Positions 10,243 through 17,126 of a stretch of DNA of 29,912 nt are shown here, in pieces; the stretch's first letter is position 1, and the number at the start of each line of letters is the position of its first letter. The DNA is from JBPYFK01 sp051984675. Its GTDB lineage: Bacteria > Actinomycetota > Actinomycetes > Mycobacteriales > Pseudonocardiaceae. The stretch is from positions 1-29,912 of the forward strand of contig JBPYFK010000182.1 in assembly GCA_051984675.1 (NCBI GenBank), read 5' to 3'. A program made the translations under genes and the position numbers. A model generated the notes under the pieces. The model saw nothing but the letters and a program-made list of their open reading frames with translations, did not search any database and was not told the DNA's origin.

Positions 10243-10719
10243 ATGACACTTCAAGACGACCTTGCTCGGCATTGGTTCGAACCGCTGGTCCCCGGTGATC
10301 ATGCGGGACAGGCGCGACCCCGGCCGCAGCCGTCCGCGCCGTTCACCCGCATCGAAGGCACCCTGGCCCCGCCCGAGAACGTCGCTGCCGCGCAGCCCTA
10401 CGGCGCGGAGCAGCTCGAAGTGACCCAGCCCTACATACCGGCGGTGCACGCCGAAGCGCCGGACTTCGTCAAGTTCCTCAACCAGCCGCCGGCCTCGGCG
10501 ACCCCGCCGCCACCGAATGCCCCGCCGGCGGTGCCCGCTACGCCGCAGGCGCCCCCCGCCCCGTCGATCGCCACCACCGCACCGCAACAGCCGGTGTCGC
10601 CGCCCCCGCAGGCTCCCCCCAAGCCGGCAGCGCAGCCGAAGAAGCGCAGCCTCGCGCGGCGGGTGGTGCGGCGCATTCTCGGCCCTGACCTCCTGCGTAA
10701 GGACCCACCCCGCAGGTGA
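10243..10719 (+). CDS. Proline/alanine-rich protein with a basic C-terminal tail
   Basis: This 158-residue protein is of no recognised family. Start ATG 10243 is the first plausible one; there is no good Shine-Dalgarno, so translation may be leaderless or weak. Residues 1-90 are moderately polar and may include a short folded part (D-D-L-A-R-H-W-F-E-P-L near the start). Residues about 93-138 are nearly all Pro, Ala, Gln and Thr, a flexible linker. The last 20 or so residues (R-S-L-A-R-R-V-V-R-R-I-L-G-P-D-L-L-R-K) form a basic amphipathic helix that could bind membrane or nucleic acid. No signal peptide or membrane span is present. It is followed by the methionine salvage operon on the same strand after 172 bp, but nothing links them functionally. 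Confidence 0.65.
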   Translation: MTLQDDLARHWFEPLVPGDHAGQARPRPQPSAPFTRIEGTLAPPENVAAAQPYGAEQLEVTQPYIPAVHAEAPDFVKFLNQPPASATPPPPNAPPAVPATPQAPPAPSIATTAPQQPVSPPPQAPPKPAAQPKKRSLARRVVRRILGPDLLRKDPPRR

Positions 10720-10844
10720 CCACCCGCGCCCGGGTGCTCGCGACGGCATCCCGCGATCTGGATCAAGATGCCGTCCCGGCCGCCGTGGCACTACGCTGCC
10801 GCAGGTGACGGCGGCCGGCCCGGCGGTGGGGCCGGTGACTTCGC

Positions 10845-10880
10845 CGACATGGGAGAACAGGGTCGACACGGGAGAACAGG
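10845..10880 (+). repeat. Tandem 17-bp near-identical repeat in the mtnC leader
   Basis: Copies at 10845-10861 and 10864-10880 differ at one base (CGACAtGGGAGAACAGG and CGACAcGGGAGAACAGG) and are 19 bp apart. The second copy carries the AGG of the mtnC ribosome binding site, so the duplication has created a second Shine-Dalgarno-like purine tract upstream. Confidence 0.6.
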
Positions 10881-10891
10881 AGCCCTACATC

Positions 10892-11638
10892 GTGGCCACG
10901 TCCGTGACGGCCCGCTGGGTCGTTGTCGACATCGAGGGCACGCTCACCCCCACCAGCCAGGTGCACGTCGTGCTCTACGACTACGCCCGACCCCGGCTGG
11001 GCCCCTGGATCGACAGCCACGGCGACGACCCGGTCACCGCCGAAGCGGTCGCCCAGGTCAAAGCTGACGCCGGGCTGGACGCGGAGGCCGGCACCCCCGA
11101 GGTCGTGGCGGTCCTGCACGCGTGGATGGACGCCGACCGCAAAGCCGCGCCCCTGAAAACCCTGCAGGGACTGATCTGGCAACACGGCTACGCCCACCGC
11201 GAGCTGACCACCACCTACTTCCCCGACGCCGTGCCCGCCCTGCGTGACTGGAAACGACGCGGCGCCGGGCTGGCGGTGTTCTCGTCCGGGTCGGTGGCCG
11301 GACAGGTCGCGTCGTTCTCGCACACCACCGAAGGTGACCTGCGCCCGCTGTTTTCCCACCACTTCGACACGGTCAACGCCGGACCCAAGCGCGAGGCCCC
11401 GTCGTATGCGGCCATCGCCGCCGGGCTCGGCGCGACGAACCCGGGCGAGATCGTGTTCCTCTCCGACGTGCCCGCCGAACTCGACGCCGCCGCCCAGGCC
11501 GGCTGGCAGACCGTGGGCCTGGCGCGCGACGGCGAGCCCTACGCGCACGCCGACTTCGGCGCGCACCCGGTCGTCGCCTCGTTCGACGAGATCACCCTGC
11601 ACCCACTGGTCAGCGAGCCCACGGAGGGTCGGCGGTGA
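10892..11638 (+). CDS. mtnC: Acireductone synthase (enolase-phosphatase)
   Basis: This 248-residue HAD-family enzyme of methionine salvage converts 2,3-diketo-5-methylthiopentyl-1-phosphate to the acireductone by enolisation and dephosphorylation. HAD motif I is D13-I-E-G-T17, with the Glu typical of MtnC/E1 enzymes. Motif II is F-S-S-G-S (130-134), the motif III lysine is K166 and the metal-binding motif IV is S-D-V-P (191-194). Length is typical. The start is GTG 10892 with AGGAG at 10878-10882, 9 nt away. It is the first gene of a three-gene set and its stop overlaps the GTG of mtnB in GTGA, implying translational coupling. A duplicated purine-rich leader precedes it. Confidence 0.9.
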   Translation: MATSVTARWVVVDIEGTLTPTSQVHVVLYDYARPRLGPWIDSHGDDPVTAEAVAQVKADAGLDAEAGTPEVVAVLHAWMDADRKAAPLKTLQGLIWQHGYAHRELTTTYFPDAVPALRDWKRRGAGLAVFSSGSVAGQVASFSHTTEGDLRPLFSHHFDTVNAGPKREAPSYAAIAAGLGATNPGEIVFLSDVPAELDAAAQAGWQTVGLARDGEPYAHADFGAHPVVASFDEITLHPLVSEPTEGRR

Positions 11639-12285
11639 GCGCGCAGGACGTCCCAGCGGCCGAACTGGGCGCGGCCGGTCGCGCGCTGGCCGCCGAAGCC
11701 GCCCGGTACGCGGATCTGGGCTGGATGCGCGGCACGTCCGGCAACCTGTCGGTGACGCTGGGCCGTGACCCGCTGCGCCTGGCGGTCACCGCCAGCGGCA
11801 AGGACAAAGGCGAACTCACCGGTGACGACGTCGTGCTCGTCGACGCCGACGGTGCGGCTGTGCCCGGCCAACCCGGCGCGCGACCGTCGGCGGAGGCCGG
11901 GTTGCACGCGCGGATCGCGCGCCTGACCGGCGCGGGCGCGGTCGTGCACCTGCACCTGCTGCCGGCGGTGCTGGCCGCCGAGCGGTGGCCGGAGACCGTG
12001 GAGCTGGCCGACCTGGAGATGCTCAAAGGGCTCGGTCGCGGTGCGCACGACGACCGCGTACGGGTGCCCGTGGTGCTCAACAGCCAGGACATGCCGGCGC
12101 TGGGCGCGGCCTTCGAAGCCGTCCACGACCCGCACACGCCCGCGTTGATCGTGGCCCGCCACGGCGTGTACGTGTGGGGTGCGGATCTGCGGCAGGCCCG
12201 CCACCGCGTGGAATGCCTCGACTGGTCGTTGCGGTTCGCGCTGGCCGCCAGCCATCGTCAAGTCTCGGAGCCGCTGGAGCACTGA
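11635..12285 (+). CDS. mtnB: Methylthioribulose-1-phosphate dehydratase
   Basis: This 216-residue class II aldolase-fold zinc enzyme dehydrates 5-methylthioribulose-1-phosphate in methionine salvage, the step just before MtnC. G-T-S-G-N-L-S (33-39) binds phosphate. The likely catalytic acid is E87 in S-A-E, and zinc ligands are H105 and H107 (V-H-L-H) and H176 (R-H-G-V). MtnB usually has serine after the second histidine (H-x-H-S); here it is leucine, a mild departure. The closest relatives outside the pathway are fuculose/ribulose-phosphate aldolases, but the neighbours settle the role. The start is the GTG overlapping the mtnC stop (GTGA). It is followed after 18 bp by mtnD. Confidence 0.9.
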   Translation: MSAQDVPAAELGAAGRALAAEAARYADLGWMRGTSGNLSVTLGRDPLRLAVTASGKDKGELTGDDVVLVDADGAAVPGQPGARPSAEAGLHARIARLTGAGAVVHLHLLPAVLAAERWPETVELADLEMLKGLGRGAHDDRVRVPVVLNSQDMPALGAAFEAVHDPHTPALIVARHGVYVWGADLRQARHRVECLDWSLRFALAASHRQVSEPLEH

Positions 12286-12303
12286 CGCGAAGGACGTGAT
12301 CGT

Positions 12304-12879
12304 ATGAGTCTGTTGACCGTGTGGGCCGACGACGACCCGGACACCGTGCGCACCCGCACCGAGGACGTCGACGAGATCCACGACCTGCTCAAGCAGCTCG
12401 GCGTGCGGTTCGCCCGGTGGCAGCTCAAGGAGCTGCCCGCCGAGCCCACCAGCGACGAGGTGCTGGCCGCCTACCGCGCCGAGGTCGACCGGGTCATCGA
12501 CGCCGAGGGCTACGTCAAGGTCGACGCCGCCGTGATGACCCCGAAGGATGATTCCGAGTGGCAGGCCAACGCCGACGCCGCCCGGCAGAAGTTCCTCACC
12601 GAGCACACCCACGACGACGACGAGGACCGGTTCTTCGCCCGGGGCGCGGGCGTGTTCTACCTGCACGTCGACGGGCACATCTACGGGATGCTGTGCGAGG
12701 CCGGTGACCTGCTCAGTGTGCCCGCGAACACCGTGCACTGGTTCGACATGGGCACCCGCCCGGACTTCGTGGCGATCCGGTTCTTCCACGACGACGACGG
12801 GTGGGTCGGTAACTTCCTCGGCACCGACACCGCCGAGCACTTCCCCACCTTCGACGAGATCGTCGCCGCACGCCGCTGA
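12304..12879 (+). CDS. mtnD: Acireductone dioxygenase
   Basis: This 191-residue cupin oxidises the acireductone made by MtnC to the keto-acid precursor of methionine plus formate (iron form), or off-pathway to CO (nickel form). The metal ligands are clear: H101, H103 and E107 in H-T-H-D-D-D-E, with the family motif R-F-F-A-R-G-A-G-V-F following, and H145 in N-T-V-H-W. Length is normal. Start ATG 12304 has GAAGGA (12289-12294) 9 nt upstream. It is the last gene of the mtnC-mtnB-mtnD set, and a stem-loop follows the stop. Genes for the earlier steps (mtnA, mtnK/mtnP) are not in the window. Confidence 0.93.
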   Translation: MSLLTVWADDDPDTVRTRTEDVDEIHDLLKQLGVRFARWQLKELPAEPTSDEVLAAYRAEVDRVIDAEGYVKVDAAVMTPKDDSEWQANADAARQKFLTEHTHDDDEDRFFARGAGVFYLHVDGHIYGMLCEAGDLLSVPANTVHWFDMGTRPDFVAIRFFHDDDGWVGNFLGTDTAEHFPTFDEIVAARR

Positions 12880-12893
12880 CACCCCCGGCGCGG

Positions 12894-12913
12894 GCGTCCA
12901 TCCGGGTGGACGC
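12894..12913 (+). terminator. Hairpin terminator after mtnD
   Basis: GCGTCCA (12894-12900) and TGGACGC (12907-12913) form a perfect 7-bp stem with a 6-nt loop, 15 bp after the mtnD stop. There is no T-run, as is common for actinobacterial terminators. Confidence 0.55.
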
Positions 12914-12984
12914 GGGTGGCCGGCGCCCGGGCCGGGTTGAGATCATCATCGTCGTCAGCGCAGTGATCGACTCTCGGACGGCGG

Positions 12985-14415
12985 ATGTCTGGACCCCACC
13001 CGGAGACCAGCGGAGGGCGCGTGTTCGCCTGCGGTAGGTTGACCCGGCGAGGCAGTGGGGTCGCGGCCCGCCGGCTGACCTTCGCCGCCATCGACGTCGA
13101 GACCACCGGCCTGGACCCCGGCACGGACCGCGTGTGCGAGATCGCCGTGGTGGTCTTCGACGCCGACGGGCGCGTGCTCGACGAATACGCCAGCCTCGTC
13201 GACCCGGGCCAGCCGGTGCGCGCCACGGACATCCACGGGATCACCAGCGGCGACGTGCGTGGCGCACCCCGTTTCGCCGAAGTCGCCGCCGAAGTGGCCG
13301 CCCGCACCTCGGGCGCGGTCGTCGTGGCCCACAACCTGGGGTTCGAGGACCGGTTCCTGGCCGCCGAAGCCGACCGCGCCGGGCTGGTCTTGCCCCGGCT
13401 GCCCGCGCTGTGCACGCTGGCGACCTCGCGGGCGCAACTCGACGGGGCCAGCTACCGGCTGAACTCGGTGTACCGCAGCTTCCACGGCCAGTGGCCAGCC
13501 GGGCAGCACACCGCGCTCGGGGACTGCCGAGCGCTGGCCCAGCTCCTGCCGGAGATGCTGCGCCAAGCCCCGCAACCGCTGTCGCACACCGGCCCGCTGC
13601 CCGAAGCACGGTCGTCGGCGGGCGGGCACGCGCCGGCCCCGATGGTGCCCCGCGCCATCGCCTTGCGCGCCGGCGACAACGGCTGGATGGGGTCGCTGGT
13701 GCGGTCGTGGCCGCGCAGCCGCACCCGCCCGCCCGTTGATCCCGGCGCCGTCGAGGACTACCGCCGGGCGTTGGACGCGGCACTGTCCGCCGGCGGCATC
13801 ACCGGCGAACGGGCCCGGCGCCTGGAAGTGCTCGCCCGACGCACCGGCATGGACGCGATCGCGCTCGACGACGAACACCGCGCGGCGTGGTACCGCGCCG
13901 CCGGTGACGACGCCCACCGGCCCGCCGCCGCGCTGCCGTCCCGGCGGCGCCGGCGGCTGGTGCGGATGGCGGCCTGCCTCGGCCACCCGGAACTGGCCGC
14001 GTCGCTGGCCGAGGACATGGCCGCCGGCGTGCCCACCGCACCGGCGGCGATCCCGCGCAGCCGCCACCTGCGTGGCTGGCGGGTCGCCATCGCCGGGACC
14101 AGCCCGATGTGCGCGTCGCTGGCCGCGCTGGTCGCTGAACACGGCGGCCGCCTCGCCCAGCGGCTGACGCCGAGTGTGCGGTTCGTCGTCACCGACACGC
14201 TCGACGGCGACGACCCGATGCTGGCCCAGGCCCGCCACGTCGGCATCGAGATCAAACTCGCCCGCGATGCCCAGCGCGAGATCCTCGCCTGCCTGCACCA
14301 GGCCGAAGCGCGCCACCGCGACCGCGAGGCGGCACGCGAGCAGCTGCGCCAGCAGCGCGCGCAGCGCGACGCCGCCTTCCGACACACCTGGCGCCCCCAC
14401 GAGCTACCGGCGTGA
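12985..14415 (+). CDS. DEDDh exonuclease (DnaQ-like) with C-terminal BRCT-like domain
   Basis: This 476-residue protein carries an N-terminal 3'-5' exonuclease domain (about 31-195) of the DNA polymerase III epsilon type. Exo I is A-I-D-V-E-T-T-G (35-42) with D37 and E39. Exo II is A-H-N-L-G-F-E-D-R-F-L (115-125), where the usual catalytic Asp position after Phe holds E121, followed by D122. Exo III has H175 and D180 (H-T-A-L-G-D). A helical region (about 250-345) is followed by a BRCT-like segment (363-425; L-R-G-W-R-V-A-I-A-G, E-H-G-G-R-L) and a charged helical tail. Together these suggest a repair or proofreading nuclease rather than the replicative epsilon subunit. Start ATG 12985 has only a close GGCGG; GTG 13021 is an alternative. 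The gene is not in an operon with the mtn genes, which end in a hairpin. Confidence 0.82.
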   Translation: MSGPHPETSGGRVFACGRLTRRGSGVAARRLTFAAIDVETTGLDPGTDRVCEIAVVVFDADGRVLDEYASLVDPGQPVRATDIHGITSGDVRGAPRFAEVAAEVAARTSGAVVVAHNLGFEDRFLAAEADRAGLVLPRLPALCTLATSRAQLDGASYRLNSVYRSFHGQWPAGQHTALGDCRALAQLLPEMLRQAPQPLSHTGPLPEARSSAGGHAPAPMVPRAIALRAGDNGWMGSLVRSWPRSRTRPPVDPGAVEDYRRALDAALSAGGITGERARRLEVLARRTGMDAIALDDEHRAAWYRAAGDDAHRPAAALPSRRRRRLVRMAACLGHPELAASLAEDMAAGVPTAPAAIPRSRHLRGWRVAIAGTSPMCASLAALVAEHGGRLAQRLTPSVRFVVTDTLDGDDPMLAQARHVGIEIKLARDAQREILACLHQAEARHRDREAAREQLRQQRAQRDAAFRHTWRPHELPA

Positions 14416-14481
14416 ACTTCCCACCTTCCTGCCCTACGCGGCTGGCGGCCCGAAGCACGGCGACTGCGGCAGAATCGAGCC

Positions 14482-15003
14482 ATGACCGAACGCAAGCCGC
14501 CGGAGGTCACCTTCGAGACCTGGGTGGACCGGCAGATCCGGCAGGCGGCCGAGCGCGGCGAGTTCGACAACCTACCCGGCGCGGGCAAACCCCTGCCCGG
14601 CCTGGACAAGCCCTACGACGAACTGTGGTGGGTCAAGGACTACGTCCGCCGCGAAGGGCTGTCCGGCGAAGCTCTGCTGCCCACACCGCTGCAGCTGCGC
14701 AAGGAGATCGAGCGGCTGCCGGCGACAGTCCGCGATCTGCCCAGCGAGCAGGCGGTGCGCGAGGTCGTGGGAGACCTCAACCGGCGCATCGCGGGCTGGC
14801 TGCGCACACCGTCCGGTCCGCGGATCCCGATCGGCCCGGCGGATGTCGAGCACCTCGTGCGCCAGTGGCACGATCACCGGCGGGCAGCGACGCGAACGCC
14901 GGCGCCCTCGCCGCCACCTCCACAGCACGCCACACCCCGTCACGAGCGTCCTACCTGGTGGCGACGTCTCCTCCGGTCACGCCGCGGGCTCACCGGGCGG
15001 TGA
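14482..15003 (+). CDS. DUF1992 (DnaJC28-type conserved domain) protein
   Basis: This 173-residue protein carries the DUF1992 domain across about residues 8-110. Its signature is F-D-N-L-P-G-A-G-K-P-L (28-38), followed by W-W-V-K-D-Y (49-54) and a helical region with P-T-P-L-Q-L-R-K-E-I. DUF1992 proteins are related to a conserved region of eukaryotic DnaJC28, but their molecular role is unknown to me and no J-domain is present. The C-terminus (about 132-173) is Pro/Arg-rich and probably disordered. Start ATG 14482 has no strong Shine-Dalgarno. The last 14 bp overlap the 3' end of the converging methionine aminopeptidase gene, so both genes share their stop region. Confidence 0.85.
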   Translation: MTERKPPEVTFETWVDRQIRQAAERGEFDNLPGAGKPLPGLDKPYDELWWVKDYVRREGLSGEALLPTPLQLRKEIERLPATVRDLPSEQAVREVVGDLNRRIAGWLRTPSGPRIPIGPADVEHLVRQWHDHRRAATRTPAPSPPPPQHATPRHERPTWWRRLLRSRRGLTGR

Positions 15004-15757
15004 GCACGACCGGCCCGTCACCGGTGATGGCCACGGTGTGTTCGACATGGGCGGCACGAGTGCCGTCATCGGTGCGCACCGCCCACCCGTCCGCGGCGAC
15101 CTCGTGGCTGTCCCGGCCACCGGCGAGCAGCATCGGCTCGATCGCCACGACCAACCCCGGCCGCAACGGCAGGCCACGCCCAGGCCGACCGTCGTTGGGC
15201 ACCTCCGGTGCTTCGTGCATCGCCCGGCCCACGCCGTGCCCACCCATGCCACCGGGGATGCCGTAGCCGGCGCTGCGGCAGACCACGCCGACGGCGTGCG
15301 AGATGTCGCCCAGCCGCCCGCCCGGGCGGGCGGCGGCGATGCCGTCGTCGAGGGCCTGCTGCGCGGTGGCCATCAGCGTCTCGTCCTCCTGCCGGGCGGC
15401 GCCCACGATGAAGGAGACCGCCGCGTCCGCATGCCACCCGTCGATGTGCGCGCCGCAATCCACCGACAGCAGATCGCCGTCGGCGAGCCGGTAGTCATCC
15501 GGGATGCCGTGAACGATGACGTCGTTGACCGACGTGCACACCACGCGGGGAAAGGGACTCGGGGCCCAGTGTGGGTGGTAGTGCAGAAAGGACGGGCGCG
15601 CACCGGCGTCGCCGATCACGCCGGCGGCCACCTCATCGAGCTCGCGTAACTCGGTGCCCACCTCGGCGACCGTGCCCACGGCGGCGAGCGCGCCGGCCAC
15701 GATTCGACCCGCCTCACGCATCGCCTCCAGCTCGCCGGACGTCTTCAGCTCGATCAC
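14990..15757 (-). CDS. map: Type I methionine aminopeptidase
   Basis: This 255-residue cytosolic metalloenzyme removes the initiator methionine from new proteins. All five metal ligands of the pita-bread fold are present: D100 (S-V-D-C-G), D111 (A-D-A-A), H174 (G-G-H-G-V-G), E207 (A-I-E-P-M) and E239 (H-V-E-H-T). The substrate-contacting histidine is H83 (V-H-G-I-P). It has no N-terminal extension or zinc fingers, so it is the short MetAP-Ia form; actinomycetes often carry more than one map gene, and this may be the non-ribosomal-protein-linked copy. The start is GTG 15757, with GGAGGGG 7 nt upstream. It is divergent from the secreted protein gene at 15942 and overlaps the DUF1992 gene by 14 bp at its 3' end. 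Confidence 0.92.
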   Translation of the reverse strand: MIELKTSGELEAMREAGRIVAGALAAVGTVAEVGTELRELDEVAAGVIGDAGARPSFLHYHPHWAPSPFPRVVCTSVNDVIVHGIPDDYRLADGDLLSVDCGAHIDGWHADAAVSFIVGAARQEDETLMATAQQALDDGIAAARPGGRLGDISHAVGVVCRSAGYGIPGGMGGHGVGRAMHEAPEVPNDGRPGRGLPLRPGLVVAIEPMLLAGGRDSHEVAADGWAVRTDDGTRAAHVEHTVAITGDGPVVLTAR

Positions 15758-15785
15758 ACGCGTACCCCTCCGTCGCCACCGGCCT

Positions 15786-15798
15786 CTTGTCGCACAAG
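15786..15798. promoter_or_regulatory. Short dyad upstream of map
   Basis: CTTGT-CGC-ACAAG is a 5-bp-arm inverted repeat in the divergent gap between map and the secreted-protein gene, 29 bp upstream of the map start. It could be an operator over the map promoter. It is short enough to be chance. Confidence 0.25.
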
Positions 15799-15941
15799 TG
15801 TGCCATCACGGTGCGTGTGGCCCTGGTGACCAGCCGAAATCGGTCACGAGCCGGGTGCGAGATCGAGTCGAATTCGTTATCCTCCGTGCTCACACGGTCG
15901 GGGACTTGAGCGTCACGTACGAGTGAAAGAGGAGTAACGCG

Positions 15942-16490
15942 TTGCAACCTTCCTCGCCCGACCGTCCCCGAAGTCGCCTTCACCTCCGGCAGCTCAACGG
16001 CGTCCTGATCAGCCGGCTCGCGCTGGCCGCGAGCACGCTCACCCTCGGCGGGCTCGCGCTCGGCTTCGCCGTGCACCCCGGCTCCCCCTCGGTCGCCCGC
16101 GCCGACGCGCCGCTTCCCGCCGCGCCCACCCCGGAGCTCACCGTCGCCACGTCCCCGCCGTCCGCCCCCAACACACCGCCCCGGGCGGAGACGACCTCGC
16201 CCACGGCGACGTCGCGCACGTCCCAGCAGGTAGCTGTCGCGACCACGCAACCGACCCGTAGCCGAACGCACAGGTCATGGACCTCCCCGATGGAGTCGGT
16301 CCCCACCGCCTCGACCTTTCCCGGCTTCGGCGGCGGCCCGGGATACGGCTCGACGTCCAGCTCCACTCCCACGGCGCGCGAAGGCAGCCCCTGCCCGTAC
16401 CAGAACGCCTCCGCCCAGGACCGCCGGGGAGCGGCGATGAGCTGCGAACCCGACAGCAGCGGCCAGTTGCGCTGGACCAGCACGTGGTGA
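15942..16490 (+). CDS. Secreted or membrane-anchored Pro/Thr/Ser-rich protein
   Basis: This 182-residue protein begins at TTG 15942, behind a strong AAAGAGGAG (15926-15934) 7 nt away. The N-terminus has a basic stretch (R-P-R-S-R-L-H-L-R) and a hydrophobic helix at about 20-45. A possible signal peptidase site (A-R-A before D55) follows, so the protein is either secreted with a long signal or anchored by that helix. Residues 55-145 are low-complexity Pro, Thr, Ser and Ala, like cell-wall-spanning linkers. Two cysteines (C151, C168) near the C-terminus could form a disulfide outside the cell. There is no enzymatic motif and no family is recognised. It converges with the DUF6314 gene, 10 bp apart. 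Confidence 0.7.
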   Translation: MQPSSPDRPRSRLHLRQLNGVLISRLALAASTLTLGGLALGFAVHPGSPSVARADAPLPAAPTPELTVATSPPSAPNTPPRAETTSPTATSRTSQQVAVATTQPTRSRTHRSWTSPMESVPTASTFPGFGGGPGYGSTSSSTPTAREGSPCPYQNASAQDRRGAAMSCEPDSSGQLRWTSTW

Positions 16491-16500
16491 CCTGCCGGGC

Positions 16501-16956
16501 CTAACCGTCCTCGGCCGGCGCACGCCGGTAAGCGGTGGTGACCGTGTGGTTCTTGGTCGGGCCCGCCACGGTCCACCGCTGCCGCCAGTCATCTGGGCCA
16601 CGCACGACGACCTCGCCCCGGTAGAGGTCGTCGCGGCAGGGGTGGCGGGCCGACCACCGGCCGTCGCGCAGGTCGAGATCGTGGAAGAAACCGCCGTGAT
16701 CGAAATGCACCGCTGCCTGCCCGGGACCGCGCGGCCGGTAGTACAGGGTCCGGGTGGCCGGCCCGCGGTAGCGGTCCATCTCCAGCGTTCCCTGCTCCTG
16801 GTAGACCAGCGCGTCCCCGTCGGGGGCGAAGCTGGCTGTCCCGGTGAACACCGCGATGCGCGTGCCGGCGGGGTCGACGATCTCGCGGTCCACGACCCAT
16901 CGCCCGGTGAAATAGGCGGCCAGATCGGAGACGGGGAAGTCAGCGCCAGTGTCCAC
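16501..16956 (-). CDS. DUF6314 family protein
   Basis: This 151-residue protein matches the DUF6314 pattern. It has D-L-A-A-Y-F-T-G-R-W (11-20) at the start and F-D-H-G-G-F-F-H-D-L-D-L (85-96) in the middle. H-P-C-R-D-D-L-Y-R-G (105-114) and V-A-G-P-T-K-N (130-136) lie near the end. The family probably forms a small lipocalin-like beta-barrel of unknown ligand; that fold is my inference from the alternating strand pattern. Start GTG 16956 has GGGAG 9 nt upstream; an open extension further upstream is arginine-rich and unlikely to be coded. It is divergent from the long-chain acyl-CoA carboxylase gene, sharing a 170-bp control region, which hints at a link to acyl-chain metabolism but does not prove it. 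Confidence 0.8.
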   Translation of the reverse strand: MDTGADFPVSDLAAYFTGRWVVDREIVDPAGTRIAVFTGTASFAPDGDALVYQEQGTLEMDRYRGPATRTLYYRPRGPGQAAVHFDHGGFFHDLDLRDGRWSARHPCRDDLYRGEVVVRGPDDWRQRWTVAGPTKNHTVTTAYRRAPAEDG

Positions 16957-17028
16957 GGCCGCATTCTCCCGCGCGGCCCCGACTGCCGGCACCGGGCGGC
17001 GGTCGGGCAAGCGGGACCCACCCGACTG

Positions 17029-17057
17029 TTGACACGCGTCCCTTGCCGCACGAGGCT
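17029..17057 (+). promoter_or_regulatory. Promoter of the acyl-CoA carboxylase gene
   Basis: A perfect -35 box TTGACA (17029-17034) is followed after 17 bp by GAGGCT (17052-17057), which keeps the A and final T of the actinobacterial -10 (TANNNT). Transcription would start near 17064, about 63 nt before the ATG at 17127. Confidence 0.5.
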
Positions 17058-17068
17058 GGACGATGGTG

Positions 17069-17082
17069 ACCGACTGGTCGGT
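17069..17082. promoter_or_regulatory. TetR-like operator
   Basis: ACCGAC and GTCGGT flank a 2-bp centre (TG), a perfect 6-bp-arm dyad of the kind bound by many TetR-family repressors. It lies just downstream of the predicted transcription start of the acyl-CoA carboxylase gene, where a bound repressor would block transcription. No TetR gene is present in the window. Confidence 0.5.
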
Positions 17083-17126
17083 ATGTGCGGTGTGCTGGAC
17101 CGGGCGCAGCGCCTGGCGGAGGAGCC

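Noticed and set aside
10270..10285. GGTTCGAACC, resembling a tRNA T-arm
   Set aside because: No acceptor, D or anticodon arms fit around it, and it lies inside the proline-rich gene.
11539..12882. Minus-strand frame of 447 codons
   Set aside because: It is antisense to mtnB and mtnD, both clearly recognised by their metal ligands.
12955..14400. Minus-strand frame of 481 codons
   Set aside because: It is antisense to the DEDDh exonuclease; composition is typical of a shadow frame.
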